This document shows positions 8,578-17,668 of a stretch of 64,000 nucleotides of DNA, in pieces. Each line of letters opens with the position of its first letter. Within the stretch, counting starts at the first letter, position 1. The position numbers were made by a program, and so were the translations under genes. The DNA is from Acetobacter indonesiensis (lineage in GTDB: Bacteria > Pseudomonadota > Alphaproteobacteria > Acetobacterales > Acetobacteraceae): assembly GCF_000963945.1 (NCBI RefSeq), contig NZ_BAMW01000016.1:1-64000 (forward strand), read 5' to 3'. Below the pieces are notes generated by a model. That model was given only the letters and a program-made list of their open reading frames with translations. It had not been told where the DNA came from and made no database searches.

Positions 8578-9450
8578 TCAGTTTTCACCGGCATGGATGT
8601 AGAATTCGACGGGGACCGTCAGGGTAATGGGATCTCCCGCGACGCTGTCCGGCGGGATGGGTAATGGCTGAGCACGTTTTGGGAGAGCGACTGCCTCCTG
8701 GTCCAGCAGAGGATGGCCAGAAGAGCTGGCGAGTGTCACCGAAAGCACATGGCCTTTGCGGTCCATGGAGAAGGTCACCGTCGGCACGCCTTCCTGATGA
8801 TCGGCCATGGCGTCAGACGGATAGCGCTTGAACTTTTCAAGCTGCGCCAGCAAAGCCCCCTGCCAGGTGACCGGATCATGTGACACCTTGGACGACGACG
8901 CACCGGGAGCCGGAGCGGCCTGTGCGGGAGCCGGAGGAGCTTCCGAAGAAGGCGGTGCTGTTGTCGCCTCGGCGGGTGGCGTCTTGTCCGGGATCGGCTT
9001 TTTGAGCATCGGCACCGGCTTATGTTTCTTGACCAGCTTCTTTGGCCTTTCGGGCTTGGGAACTGGCACTGGCGGATTGGGCGCAGGTGACGGCGGAGCC
9101 GTGATCTTGGGCGGTTCGACCGGAGCCGGATCCGGGATGGACTGGGTCTGTTGCGGTCCCGGAGGGAGATCAGTGGGCGGGGTTGGAGTGGAGAGCGGTT
9201 CGGGGGCCATGTCGATGGCAATCGCAGCCGGTGGTGGTTCGGGCACGGCCATGACTGGCGGGGGCAGCCGCATGACCCACCAGACCGCCCCACCACTAAC
9301 GGCGAGCACGGCGAGGAAAGACAGGCCCCACCTTATCGTGTCCTCACGCCGGGACTGCCGCAACTGTCCGCGCTGCCAGTCGGCAAAGGACATGGAGGAG
9401 CTTTCGACAGTCTCACCCTGCCCCTGCACCATGTCCGCGGTGCTGCTCAC
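8578..9450 (-). CDS. tonB: TonB energy transducer
   Basis: A 290-residue protein that spans the periplasm and passes proton-motive energy to outer-membrane receptors. It has an N-terminal cytoplasmic stretch, a single helix at about residues 41-62, a long Pro/Ala/Lys-rich spacer with PKPERPKKLVKKHKP, and a C-terminal TonB domain with KFKRYPSDAMA and VTVTFSMDRKG-type strands. The start is GTG, overlapping the exbD stop as GTGA, so translation is coupled. It is the third component of the ExbB-ExbD-TonB complex encoded just upstream, and the obvious partner for the receptor at 455-2905. Confidence 0.93.
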   Translation of the reverse strand: MSSTADMVQGQGETVESSSMSFADWQRGQLRQSRREDTIRWGLSFLAVLAVSGGAVWWVMRLPPPVMAVPEPPPAAIAIDMAPEPLSTPTPPTDLPPGPQQTQSIPDPAPVEPPKITAPPSPAPNPPVPVPKPERPKKLVKKHKPVPMLKKPIPDKTPPAEATTAPPSSEAPPAPAQAAPAPGASSSKVSHDPVTWQGALLAQLEKFKRYPSDAMADHQEGVPTVTFSMDRKGHVLSVTLASSSGHPLLDQEAVALPKRAQPLPIPPDSVAGDPITLTVPVEFYIHAGEN

Positions 9451-9935
9451 GGCGTTGTTCCAGATGCTGGCGTAGCAGCGTTGCCGGACGGTACAGGCGT
9501 GGAGCCGGCTTCACTCCCTTCTTCCTGCCCCTGCAGATTGACCAGGGCGACCTTGAGATAACCAGCGGACCGCAATTTATCCATCACGCCCATCAGCGTG
9601 CCGTAATCGACCGTCTTGTCGGCGCGCAGGAATATGCGCTCGTCCTTCTTGCCTTTTGTCGCCGTTTCCAGCGCACTGGGAAGCGCATCGGTACTGATGT
9701 CGTCCTCGCCCAGCGCCAGACCATGATCGGCCTTCACTGTCAGAAACACCGGATCATCCGGGCGCGGCGTCGGCTTTTCGGACGAGGACGGCAGATCGAC
9801 CGGCACGTTCACCGTGGTCAGCGGGGCGGTAACCATGAAGATCACCAGCAGGACAAGCATCACGTCGATGAACGGCGTGACGTTGATCTCGCTCGCCTCA
9901 TGCGGGTTCTCATCGGTATGACGGATGCGGATCAT
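9447..9935 (-). CDS. exbD: Biopolymer transport protein ExbD
   Basis: A 162-residue single-pass protein of the TonB motor. The segment INVTPFIDVMLVLLVIFMVTA contains the conserved Asp in the membrane helix that carries protons. The periplasmic part has FLRADKTVDYGTLMGVMDKLR, typical of ExbD/TolR. A Gly/Ser/Pro-rich tail of about 25 residues follows. It starts 5 bp after exbB and overlaps tonB by 4 bp, which indicates one operon and matched synthesis. Confidence 0.95.
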   Translation of the reverse strand: MIRIRHTDENPHEASEINVTPFIDVMLVLLVIFMVTAPLTTVNVPVDLPSSSEKPTPRPDDPVFLTVKADHGLALGEDDISTDALPSALETATKGKKDERIFLRADKTVDYGTLMGVMDKLRSAGYLKVALVNLQGQEEGSEAGSTPVPSGNAATPASGTTP

Positions 9936-9940
9936 GCCGC

Positions 9941-10687
9941 CTACTCCCCCGCGACCGAACGGGTGTCACGCGATGCGCCAAGCCGCACCACCTGTCCGCT
10001 GGCCGTCAGCGCCTGCATGCGCCCCAGATCACGGGAGACAAGACGCATGACCAGTGACGTCAGATCAGCCACCTGTGCGCGGCAGGAAGCCGTCTGGCGG
10101 GCGAGATGGTTGTAGATCACCACGGCCGGGATGGCGGCCACCAGACCCAGCGCCGTCGCCAGCAGGGCTTCGGCAATGCCGGGGGCGACAACGGCGAGAC
10201 TGGTCGCCTTGCTGGCCGCGATCCCGGTGAATGAGGTCATGATCCCCCAGACCGTGCCGAACAGACCGATAAAAGGAGACGTTGCGCCAATGGTGGCCAG
10301 CACGCCCGTGCCACGCATGAGCTTGCGGCCCTCGGCGGCTTCAAGACGCTCCAGATGCAGGACGATGCGTTCCTTCAGGCCGTCGCTGTCATCGGGAATG
10401 TCCTGGGACCGCGCGCGTTCCGTCTCGGCGGCCATGACCAGTGTGTGAGCGATACCGTTCTGACGGGTGCCTTCCTCGCCGAGATCCAGCGTATTGGCCT
10501 GCTCCAGCGTCTGTTCGGCTTTTGTCAGCTTCATCCGCAAGCGCAGCAGCTCGAGCGATTTGGCAATGAAGATCGTCCAGGTCAGCAGCGAAGCCACGGC
10601 CAGCAGGATCATCACGCAGCGAACGACCGGGCCAGCGTTAAGGAACATCTCCCACGGAGAAAAGGAAATAGGAGCAAGATCGGTCAT
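9941..10687 (-). CDS. exbB: Biopolymer transport protein ExbB
   Basis: I place the start at the ATG at 10687 (protein MTDLAPISF) because a near-perfect AAAGGAGG lies 8 bases upstream; the reading frame stays open to 10858 but that extension has no family character. The 248-residue product has the three-helix ExbB/TolQ/MotA layout: helix one near residues 20-40, then the conserved block [20 protein letters not shown] and the third helix [18 protein letters not shown]. It forms the pentameric stator around ExbD. Its start overlaps the small membrane gene upstream by 4 bp. Confidence 0.93.
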   Translation of the reverse strand: MTDLAPISFSPWEMFLNAGPVVRCVMILLAVASLLTWTIFIAKSLELLRLRMKLTKAEQTLEQANTLDLGEEGTRQNGIAHTLVMAAETERARSQDIPDDSDGLKERIVLHLERLEAAEGRKLMRGTGVLATIGATSPFIGLFGTVWGIMTSFTGIAASKATSLAVVAPGIAEALLATALGLVAAIPAVVIYNHLARQTASCRAQVADLTSLVMRLVSRDLGRMQALTASGQVVRLGASRDTRSVAGE

Positions 10688-10935
10688 GAGAGACCTCCTT
10701 TGGAAGACGGTCGGCTCCATGCCCGGATCAGGCAGATGACCGTAACGATGAGGGGAATGGAAAGGGCCGCCCACGACAGGAGCAGCCAGATGCCGTGCTG
10801 GCCCAGCAGAGCAGAGAGCAGGCCGAAGGTGGTAAGCAGACCCAATGCGATCGGCCACGGCCAGACAGCAACCGGAGCACGCAACGGAAATGCTGCAAAG
10901 GATGATTGGGGCGTTTCGGATCGCAAGGCGTTCAT
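10684..10935 (-). CDS. Small membrane protein of the PepSY-TonB operon
   Basis: An 83-residue protein with two strongly hydrophobic segments ([19 protein letters not shown] and [19 protein letters not shown]) and a basic C-terminus. It overlaps both neighbours by 4 bp (PepSY gene upstream, exbB downstream), strong evidence that it is translated. Small membrane genes of this size are common beside PepSY proteins in iron-uptake operons, but I do not recognise a specific family. Role unknown; probably tied to the iron-reduction or energising machinery. Confidence 0.75.
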   Translation of the reverse strand: MNALRSETPQSSFAAFPLRAPVAVWPWPIALGLLTTFGLLSALLGQHGIWLLLSWAALSIPLIVTVICLIRAWSRPSSKGGLS

Positions 10936-12179
10936 CGCGCGCCCTCCCCTGTCAAGACAGAAACAGGCGTATCCTTAGCATCCTCCAGATCATACCCCAG
11001 TGCCCGCAGCCGGGCATCCGTGGCGATCTTCCGTTTGCCAGCCCACAGCACCAGACCGCTGACCAGCACACCAATCACGACACTATCGAGCAGCGCCCAG
11101 AGGATTTTCAAAGGCATACCACCGTAATCACCGAAATGCAGAGGGCGAGAGATTTCGAGGAAGCGCAGATACCAAGGCATCGGGTACGCTCCGGTCAGCT
11201 CACCCGTGCGGGCATCGACCAGCACCGGAGTGAACAGCCGGGCGCGCAACGGTGTCGCGCCTCGTGTCCACAGCACGTAATGCACCGGGCTGCCGAAGGA
11301 GGCACCGGGGAAGGACAGGCCCGTCACCTCGTTACCGGGGGCGGCTTTGCCCGCCGTGTCGAAGGCTGCCTGCACGGAGGATAGATGATCCTGCGAAGGC
11401 ACAGGCAGGTTGGCGTAAGGTTTCAGGATCTGCCGTACATCGGTCACGCGCCACAGGCCGAACAGCGGCGTCTGGAGTTCATTCACAAACCCCGTAAAGC
11501 CCACCACCGTCGCCCAGACTAGTGTGGCGGTCCCCAGCAGGTTGTGCAGGTCCAGCCATGTCAGGCGTGACGCGCGATCCCGGCGAACCGAGCCGAACGG
11601 CAACCGCTTCATGAAGCGGCCATACAGCACCGTGCCGGACACGAGGGATGCAACAAAGACGCCACCCATGAGGCCGAGAAACAGGCGACCGGGCAGATAC
11701 GCGAACAAACTGTTATGCAGGCGATTGCAGACGCCCATAATGATGCCGGTCCAGGTGCGCGGCTCCTTGGGGGAGTCCGCCGGACGGGATTGCTCCAGAA
11801 CCTTGGCCGTGCGGGCATCGAATTTGATCCAATGACCGGAACTGCGGTCCGGATAATTCTCGTCGTCCTTCAGTGCCTGCCAGCTTGGCGCCATCGAGAT
11901 CAGAACAGCCGGTTCATCGTCGTCCGGATTAACATTGGTGATGATCTGGCCGGGGTAAAGCGCCCTTGCCTTCTCCACTATGACATCCAGACTGGCATTT
12001 GGCGTTCCGGGCGGGAGAACTTCATACGGTGGATCATCGTCGCCGACGAACGTGTTCCAGATTTGCTCGGAAAACAGCAGCGGCAGGCCCGTTACGCATA
12101 CGATCAGCAGGAACAGCGTACAGACCAAGCTCGTCCATTTATGGACGACAAACCAGTGGCGAAGCGTGCGGTTCGTCAT
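10932..12179 (-). CDS. PepSY-associated transmembrane protein (PiuB-like, iron-uptake linked)
   Basis: About 415 residues from the ATG at 12179 ([17 protein letters not shown]); an upstream TTG at 12221 is less likely. It has four membrane helices with the typical pattern: a first helix after HKWTS, a second after [13 protein letters not shown], a third around WLDLHNLLG and a last near [15 protein letters not shown]. PepSY-type periplasmic regions lie between. Conserved His residues at the helix ends ([19 protein letters not shown]) resemble haem-ligand positions of proteins proposed to reduce iron from siderophores. It heads the operon that continues through exbB, exbD, tonB, the Fur-like gene and the RND permease. 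Confidence 0.87.
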   Translation of the reverse strand: MTNRTLRHWFVVHKWTSLVCTLFLLIVCVTGLPLLFSEQIWNTFVGDDDPPYEVLPPGTPNASLDVIVEKARALYPGQIITNVNPDDDEPAVLISMAPSWQALKDDENYPDRSSGHWIKFDARTAKVLEQSRPADSPKEPRTWTGIIMGVCNRLHNSLFAYLPGRLFLGLMGGVFVASLVSGTVLYGRFMKRLPFGSVRRDRASRLTWLDLHNLLGTATLVWATVVGFTGFVNELQTPLFGLWRVTDVRQILKPYANLPVPSQDHLSSVQAAFDTAGKAAPGNEVTGLSFPGASFGSPVHYVLWTRGATPLRARLFTPVLVDARTGELTGAYPMPWYLRFLEISRPLHFGDYGGMPLKILWALLDSVVIGVLVSGLVLWAGKRKIATDARLRALGYDLEDAKDTPVSVLTGEGAR

Positions 12180-12426
12180 GAAGGCTGCATACTCACAAAT
12201 GCGTGTAAGAGTGAATCGCAACTATAAAATATACGCAAAACCTCTCCCCTCACCCTTTGTTCGCCGACTTGCTCAACACGACGCACAACTACATGCAAGT
12301 TTATGTCACAAGCACTTTATTCCAGATTGAAAACCGAACTCATTCTTCTCATTATCTAAGACGATCGGCGGGAGTATATTTTCATTTTTTTCGATATTTT
12401 GTGTCTTACCCAAAATGGACTTGTAA
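12180..12426. promoter_or_regulatory. Upstream region of the PepSY-TonB operon
   Basis: No convincing gene is seen. The part next to the operon is AT-rich, with TATATTTTATAG-type sequence on the minus strand about 50-60 bp upstream of the PepSY start, and one TTGCGATTC half-site resembling half of a Fur box. This is the natural promoter region of the operon; the operator is not clear. Confidence 0.35.
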
Positions 12427-12752
12427 CGGTTTTGTGCCTGTATCCGCCCAGACCGCGTTAAACTGTTCCAGATTATCGGGGAGAACAGTAAGGACGTCAG
12501 CGTTGCCACCCCCGAAAGAGTGGCTCGTTTCTACGCTGACGCTTGGGCGAAAGAGGTGGATAAATCTCCCAATCCAACACCACTAAAACGCGCTCTAAGT
12601 GACGGCTATCGCTAGTCAAAATACAAAGACCAAATTGCCGCAAACGATTTCAGATTTATATCTATGCAATATGTCATTAATGGCATAATCGCGTTCTCGG
12701 AAGCAGATGAGCAGGCGCAACGCCATGCTTATTATTGGTTTGAGGAAAAATG
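12427..12752 (+). pseudogene. Unrecognised gene remnant with in-frame amber stop
   Basis: One frame reads about 62 codons to a TAG at 12613-12615 and continues in the same frame for 45 more codons to a TGA at 12750-12752. The first part includes IIGENSKDVSVATPERVARFY, the second MQYVINGIIAFSEADEQAQ; both look like real protein rather than random translation. No start codon is evident and a stop precedes 12427, so it is probably the 3' part of a truncated and nonsense-mutated gene. The TGA overlaps the ATG of the next gene. I do not recognise the family. An intact second half (from the ATG at 12664) is a possible alternative. Confidence 0.45.
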
Positions 12753-14336
12753 ATAAAACGCATCGTAGATAAATTATTCATTTTCTATCCCCTTTTTCTT
12801 TCTTTATTGGTTGGTTTCCTCTCGGTATTAAGGAGGCAAGATACAAATGGGGATGTATGGAATTACCATCTTTATAATGCTTATGCTTTACTAAGTAACC
12901 GACTGGGGTATGATTTAGGGCCTGCCGGTGCGCATAGCTACTTAAACCCATACCTTGATGTAGCTTTCTACTTAGCAACCAGGCATCTAAATCCTTATTT
13001 GCTTGCTTATATAATGGGTGCTCTGCAAGGCTTGGTAGCTTATCCAATTATGTATATTTCTAAATACTTCATCGAAAACAAGAAAATACAATTAGCAATA
13101 ACCGCATTATGCTGCTTCGGAAGCACTTTTTTTGTTGGAGAACTTGGTTCTTCCATGCATGATAATATAACGTCTGTTTTTATCTTGTCATCTTTATGCT
13201 TTATTTTATATGGCCTTGGTAAGAATGAATATAAATATATATCAATATCTGGTTTAGTTATTGGGGTTGCATCCGGTCTAAAGCTAACCTCTGCTCTATA
13301 TATACCTGTTTTCCTCTCTATAATTTTAATATATTATTCAAAAAAAGTGAAAGAATCTTTTTGTTTCTGCTTAACAACCGTTACTGGTTTGCTAATTTCT
13401 ACAGGGTGGTGGTGCTATAAACTCTATATAGTGTACGGAAGCCCCCTGTTCCCATTTTTTAATAATATTTTCCATTCTCCGTATGCATCTTTAGATAAGG
13501 ATGCGACCCGCGACATGATGTTTTTCCAAACTGAAGGATTGGAAAAGATCATATACCCGTTTTATTTTGCTGAGCATATAAACCGAGTTGTAACAGCAGT
13601 TAACGACAAAAATCTAACTTGCTACTCAAGTATGTTTTGCTTTATTCTTCTTGTAATTTATTTTTCAATTTCCATATCGAAAACAGGATTGATTAAATCC
13701 CTAAAAAGGAAAATTAATCTCCTGTATTTATTTTTCTTTTTATCATTCTATGTTTGGCAGTACGTTTTTGGAGTATATAGATATTTTATATCAACAGACT
13801 TGATATGCCCTATAATTATATGTTCAGCCATAATTGAAATAATTAATATGCAAAAAATAAAAATAAATAACGCCAATTTTGTTGCTTTTATGTGCTCTGT
13901 GCCATTGGTTGCTATTAGTTATATTGGAGGTATACCTGATTGGGGTCGCGGTAGTTACAAAACTCCGTATTTATCAGGAAATATTCCAGTTGAAATTAGA
14001 AATGCGGATATTCTTTTTAATGCAAATTTTTTCTCCGCTTGGATTTATCCTGCAATAATTCCGAATGGTCATATTATCCAGATAAATAGAGGGATGTTTG
14101 ATTTTGGAAGTAAACTATATTGGGATAATTATTATAAATTTATTCCTCATAATAGAGAGCCTAATCAGTATGTTTTATTCGAGGACATAAATAATTCTGA
14201 TGCGAAGAATTGGGCTATAGATAAATTTAAAGATCACTACTCGTTAAAGATTGATTTTTCTTCGTGCAAGACTTTCTCTCTGCGGTTGTCTAGCTATGAA
14301 AGAGGCATAACATATTGCGCACTAAGGAAAATTTAG
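12750..14336 (+). CDS. Polytopic membrane protein, GT-C-type glycosyltransferase-like
   Basis: A 528-residue, very hydrophobic protein with about 10-12 membrane helices. An acidic motif in the first external loop (QDTNGDVWNYHLYNAY) is where GT-C lipid-linked-sugar glycosyltransferases keep a catalytic Asp, and the soluble C-terminal 120 residues fit that fold. Sequence and codons are conspicuously AT-rich (many ATA, TTA, AAT), unlike the GC-rich neighbours, so recent acquisition is likely. ATGA overlap joins it to the remnant upstream. Likely role is surface polysaccharide decoration; donor and acceptor unknown, and an O-antigen or flippase-like role cannot be excluded. Confidence 0.6.
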   Translation: MIKRIVDKLFIFYPLFLSLLVGFLSVLRRQDTNGDVWNYHLYNAYALLSNRLGYDLGPAGAHSYLNPYLDVAFYLATRHLNPYLLAYIMGALQGLVAYPIMYISKYFIENKKIQLAITALCCFGSTFFVGELGSSMHDNITSVFILSSLCFILYGLGKNEYKYISISGLVIGVASGLKLTSALYIPVFLSIILIYYSKKVKESFCFCLTTVTGLLISTGWWCYKLYIVYGSPLFPFFNNIFHSPYASLDKDATRDMMFFQTEGLEKIIYPFYFAEHINRVVTAVNDKNLTCYSSMFCFILLVIYFSISISKTGLIKSLKRKINLLYLFFFLSFYVWQYVFGVYRYFISTDLICPIIICSAIIEIINMQKIKINNANFVAFMCSVPLVAISYIGGIPDWGRGSYKTPYLSGNIPVEIRNADILFNANFFSAWIYPAIIPNGHIIQINRGMFDFGSKLYWDNYYKFIPHNREPNQYVLFEDINNSDAKNWAIDKFKDHYSLKIDFSSCKTFSLRLSSYERGITYCALRKI

Positions 14337-14367
14337 GCATAGCCGCACACAAAAGGAAGGAGGCATA

Positions 14368-14586
14368 ATGATACGCCTGTCTATTTACGTCGGCGCTTTC
14401 GTCGTTGTGTCTGCCGTGGGTTATGCGGCTGTACAGCAGGTTTCTGCGGCACAAAAACATTACAGCGCCCAGTTCTCGACCGTTGTATCTAACGCGCCGT
14501 ATACCGTAAGCGCACAACATTTAGTCAAAACAAATGATGTTTTCCTTTTACATCATAATGAACTTCTTTCTTTTTCCAAAAAATAG
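14368..14586 (+). CDS. Small exported or membrane-anchored protein, unknown
   Basis: A 72-residue product. A strong AAGGAGG lies about 6 bases upstream of the ATG, which supports translation. The first 25 residues (IRLSIYVGAFVVVSAVGYAAV) are a signal peptide or anchor; the rest is short and polar. It follows the AT-rich membrane protein by 31 bp on the same strand and belongs to the same island. No family recognised. Confidence 0.55.
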   Translation: MIRLSIYVGAFVVVSAVGYAAVQQVSAAQKHYSAQFSTVVSNAPYTVSAQHLVKTNDVFLLHHNELLSFSKK

Positions 14587-14588
14587 AA

Positions 14589-14906
14589 TCAGTAACTATA
14601 AACCAATAACCACCGGTCATTCAGGCTCGTATATTGCGGGTCTGACGTCCCCTGTGTGTCTAGGAACGTCAATTCCCCCGTAAAGCCCAGATATTTACGC
14701 TGAACCAGACCTACCCTGTCACGGCAGGGAACATTCAGAAACACAGCACGGGAGTAGCCCTGCGTGTTGATCCCATCCACAAACTCAAGATCCGTGCTGC
14801 TGACAGGCTGAATGTTGGCTGAGAGAACGATGTCCTTATATTTCGGGGTGCGCTTGAATGTATCCGGGTCTTGATCCCAGAAATTGTTATCAGCGGCAAG
14901 CGCCAC
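14589..14906 (-). CDS. Hypothetical protein at island junction, possibly truncated
   Basis: 105 residues read from a GTG at 14906. The composition is protein-like (FWDQDPDTFKRTP, later LGFTGELTFLDTQG and DRWLLVYSY) and beta-rich, reminiscent of phage virion or secretion accessory proteins, but I cannot name a family. Its 5' end overlaps, head to head, the apparent beginning of the broken integrase, suggesting that one or both were cut by a recombination near 14870-14910. It may therefore be only the 3' part of a longer gene. Confidence 0.45.
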   Translation of the reverse strand: MALAADNNFWDQDPDTFKRTPKYKDIVLSANIQPVSSTDLEFVDGINTQGYSRAVFLNVPCRDRVGLVQRKYLGFTGELTFLDTQGTSDPQYTSLNDRWLLVYSY

Positions 14907-15903
14907 AGAGAAAGCCTACGAACAACTGATGTACGGGAAGCTGAAAGACGCATAAAGGCAATTCGAACTAAGATCGAGCGAACAGCCATTGGTATACCTG
15001 ATGAAGAATCTTGGCCCGCAGCCGTTGTTCGATGGGCTTCAGAGGGGCTTTCTGGGGTGAAGCCCTCTGTGCACACGCGGTATCTTTTCAGCATTCGCAA
15101 TTTCAATGGAATGTTCTCCGCCTTACTTATTGCGTCTATCGGTACTCGAGATATCGCTGATTGGGTTAGAGACAGAAAGTCAGGCGGCAAGTTATCTCGG
15201 AAGGAATGCGGAACGGATATTTCAAACGCATCCATACAGCGGAATCTAACAGCACTATCTCGCCTGATGAGTTTCTGCTGCTCTATCGGTTGACGCACAG
15301 ATAACCCGGTTCAATCGTTTGACAGAACGATTATCAGAGAGAGAAGCGCGAGCCTAAGCGACCGCCAATACTTCAGGAAATTGAAATTGTGATGCAGGCT
15401 GCCCCGGCCGGGGTGGCCGGGATACTAGGCGTTCTCGCAATGACCGGCATGAGGTTGGCAGAAGCTGTAAATCTGGCGCGTTCACAGATCGATTCCAAGA
15501 ACCAACAAATTCTCCTCCCCAAGACTAAGACCAGTCGCCCCCGCGCTATAGCCTGGGCAACGCCGGGTGGCGATGCGACCTATTTTTTGGAGAGTGGACG
15601 CAAACAGGGCTTGCTCTATGTGAGCGAGGCCACAAAAGAAGCGTATGCCAATTTTTCATCTAATGTAGGCCAAGTCCAGAGACGCATACTGAAGGAAAAT
15701 CCTTTCTTCCCTCGATTTGGCGTACATGACCTTCGTCATGCATTCGCGTTGCGTTGGCTTAAATCTGGGGAAACATTTATCGACTCTCGCGGAATCTTGG
15801 TCAAAGCAGCGTAAAAGTTACAGAGCAAAACTATCTGGGTTACCTCACCGTCGAGGAGCAAGAGCGAGTTCAGTTAGGGTCTGAACAAGGGGCTTTCGAA
15901 TAA
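14871..15903 (+). pseudogene. Tyrosine-type site-specific integrase, frameshifted and truncated
   Basis: Pieces of one phage-type integrase lie in successive frames. 14871-15293 carries the N-terminal Arm/core-binding part (GKRHRESLRTTDVREAERR, later NLTALSRLMSF). 15389-15814 carries the catalytic half with GMRLAEAVNLARSQ (catalytic Arg) and VHDLRHAFALRWL (HxxR). The catalytic Tyr (QNYLGYLTV) lies in another frame that runs to the TAA at 15901, so a frameshift occurred near 15770, and at least one more in 15294-15388. The N-terminus is also missing. The 3' end is 104 bp from tRNA-Ser, the normal position for an integrase of an island inserted at a tRNA gene. It cannot encode an active enzyme as written. 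Confidence 0.85.
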
Positions 15904-16007
15904 GCCCCCCACAATAATCCCCACATGCGCAAATTAATTTGTGGGGTGATGACCCACAAAACCGTTATGGTGGAATATAAATAACTTACAGAAATCAGGG
16001 AGTTATT

Positions 16008-16099
16008 TGGCGGAGGGGAAGGGATTCGAACCCTCGATACAGTTTAACCCGTATAACGGTTTAGCAAACCGTCGCCTTCAGCCACTCGGCCACCCCTCC
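16008..16099 (-). tRNA. tRNA-Ser (anticodon GCT)
   Basis: The minus strand reads GGAGGGGTGGCCGAGTGG at the 5' end, with a 7-bp acceptor stem pairing GGAGGGG to CCCCTCC, then discriminator G and an encoded CCA. The anticodon arm ACGGT-TTGCTAA-ACCGT gives GCT. A long variable arm and the GGTTCGAATCC T-arm are present, as expected for class II tRNA-Ser. A broken integrase ends 104 bp beyond its 3' side, so its 3' end probably served as an attachment site. Confidence 0.97.
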
Positions 16100-16137
16100 G
16101 CAAGAAGAGTGTAAAGATACACGACGTTTGCACTGGT

Positions 16138-16180
16138 GCTTTTAGGGGGTTCTGAGCATTCCGTCAAACCCCCTAAAAGC
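16138..16180. terminator. 14-bp inverted repeat between gatB and tRNA-Ser
   Basis: GCTTTTAGGGGGTT (16138-16151) is perfectly complementary to AACCCCCTAAAAGC (16167-16180) with a 15-base loop. A T-rich run follows only on the plus-strand side, although both flanking genes are on the minus strand, so its role as the gatB terminator is uncertain. A smaller palindrome (ATTTTTAC/GTAAAAAT) sits at 16192-16213, directly after the gatB stop. Confidence 0.45.
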
Positions 16181-16213
16181 TTATTTTTAGGGATTTTTAC
16201 ATCCCGGTAAAAA

Positions 16214-17668
16214 TCAGGCGTCCAGTTTGGCTTTCAGGGCGTCATTCACCAGGGCCGGGTTGGCTTTGCCCTTGGTTTCCTTCATGACCTGACCCACAAA
16301 AAACCCGAACAATTTGTCCTTACCAGAACGGTATTCAGCCACTTTGTCAGCATGTTTGGCCATGATGGCGTCAACCGCTGCGTCAATTACGCCGGTATCC
16401 GTCACCTGCTTCAGGCCTTTTTTCTCAACAATGGCATCAGGGCTTTCACCCGTTTCAACCATGTCTTCAAACACATCTTTGGCAATTTTGCCGTTGATGG
16501 TGCCGTCAGCAATCAGGTCAAGCATCTTGCCCAGCGCGTCTGCGCTGACAGGGCTGTTTTCAATGGTGCGGCCGGTTCGGTTCAGGGCAGAGAACAGTTC
16601 GCCCGTTACCCAAGTGACGGCCAGCTTGCCATCACGGCCCTTGGCCACGGTTTCAAAGAAGTCAGCCACGGACTGTTCCGCTACCAGCACACCGGCATCA
16701 TAGAACGGCACACCGTATTGCTGCTGGAAGCGGGCCCGTTTAGCATCGGGCAGTTCTGGCAAAGCGGCTTTCAGGCCATCAACCCATTCCTGCTCAATAA
16801 CCAGAGGCAGCAGGTCAGGGTCCGGGAAATAGCGGTAGTCGTGCGCATCTTCTTTGGAGCGCATGGTGCGGGTTTCACCCCGGCCTGGGTCAAACAGACG
16901 GGTTTCCTGATCAACCTCACCGCCATTTTCCCAGATTTCAACCTGCCGCGCGGCTTCAATTTCAATCGCCTGCATGACAAAGCGGATGGAATTGACGTTC
17001 TTGATTTCGCACCGCGTGCGGAAAGGCTCGCCCGCTTTGCGCACGGATACGTTGACGTCCGCCCGCATGGAGCCTTCATCCATATTGCCGTCACACGTGC
17101 CCAGATACCGCAGAATCTGGCGCAGTTTGCGCAGATAGGCTCCGGCTTCTTCCGGTGCGCGGATATCGGGCTCACTGACGATTTCCATCAGCGCAACACC
17201 AGACCGGTTGAGGTCAACAAATGACCGCGTTGGGTCCTGATCGTGCAGCAGTTTGCCCGCATCCTGTTCCATATGCAGGCGCGTGATGCCGATTTGACGA
17301 GTCTCGCCGCCCGCCAGTTCGATTTCGATTGAACCTTCCCCGACAATCGGGTGTTCAAACTGGCTGATCTGATAACCTTGCGGCAGGTCAGCATAGAAAT
17401 AGTTCTTACGGTCAAACCGGCTCTGCAAATTGATGCGGGCGTTCAGCCCCAGACCAGTGCGCACGGCCTGCGCAACACATTCGCGGTTAATAACGGGCAG
17501 CATACCAGGAAATGCCGCATCAACCAGACTGACCTGCGAATTGGGCTCTCCACCGAATTTGGTCGATGCGCCAGAGAACAGTTTGGAATGGCTAATGATC
17601 TGGGCATGCACTTCCAGCCCGACCACAATTTCCCAAGACCCTGTTTTACCTTCGATTATGTAGCTCAT
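16214..17668 (-). CDS. gatB: Asp-tRNA(Asn)/Glu-tRNA(Gln) amidotransferase subunit B
   Basis: A 484-residue subunit that binds and activates misacylated tRNA while GatA supplies ammonia, in organisms without a full set of Asn/Gln-tRNA synthetases. Diagnostic motifs are [13 protein letters not shown] near the start, [19 protein letters not shown], and [13 protein letters not shown]. The C-terminal YqeY-like tail domain is intact ([22 protein letters not shown]). Its start overlaps the gatA stop by 4 bp, and order gatC-gatA-gatB on the minus strand is a classical operon. Length is normal. Confidence 0.98.
   Translation of the reverse strand: MSYIIEGKTGSWEIVVGLEVHAQIISHSKLFSGASTKFGGEPNSQVSLVDAAFPGMLPVINRECVAQAVRTGLGLNARINLQSRFDRKNYFYADLPQGYQISQFEHPIVGEGSIEIELAGGETRQIGITRLHMEQDAGKLLHDQDPTRSFVDLNRSGVALMEIVSEPDIRAPEEAGAYLRKLRQILRYLGTCDGNMDEGSMRADVNVSVRKAGEPFRTRCEIKNVNSIRFVMQAIEIEAARQVEIWENGGEVDQETRLFDPGRGETRTMRSKEDAHDYRYFPDPDLLPLVIEQEWVDGLKAALPELPDAKRARFQQQYGVPFYDAGVLVAEQSVADFFETVAKGRDGKLAVTWVTGELFSALNRTGRTIENSPVSADALGKMLDLIADGTINGKIAKDVFEDMVETGESPDAIVEKKGLKQVTDTGVIDAAVDAIMAKHADKVAEYRSGKDKLFGFFVGQVMKETKGKANPALVNDALKAKLDA

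Noticed and set aside
12200-12240. Fur box before the PepSY operon
   Set aside because: Only one half (TTGCGATTC) resembles the consensus; there is no matching second half.
16138-16180. Long inverted repeat as an attachment site of the island
   Set aside because: It lies on the gatB side of the tRNA, away from the integrase, and looks like a transcription-termination hairpin.
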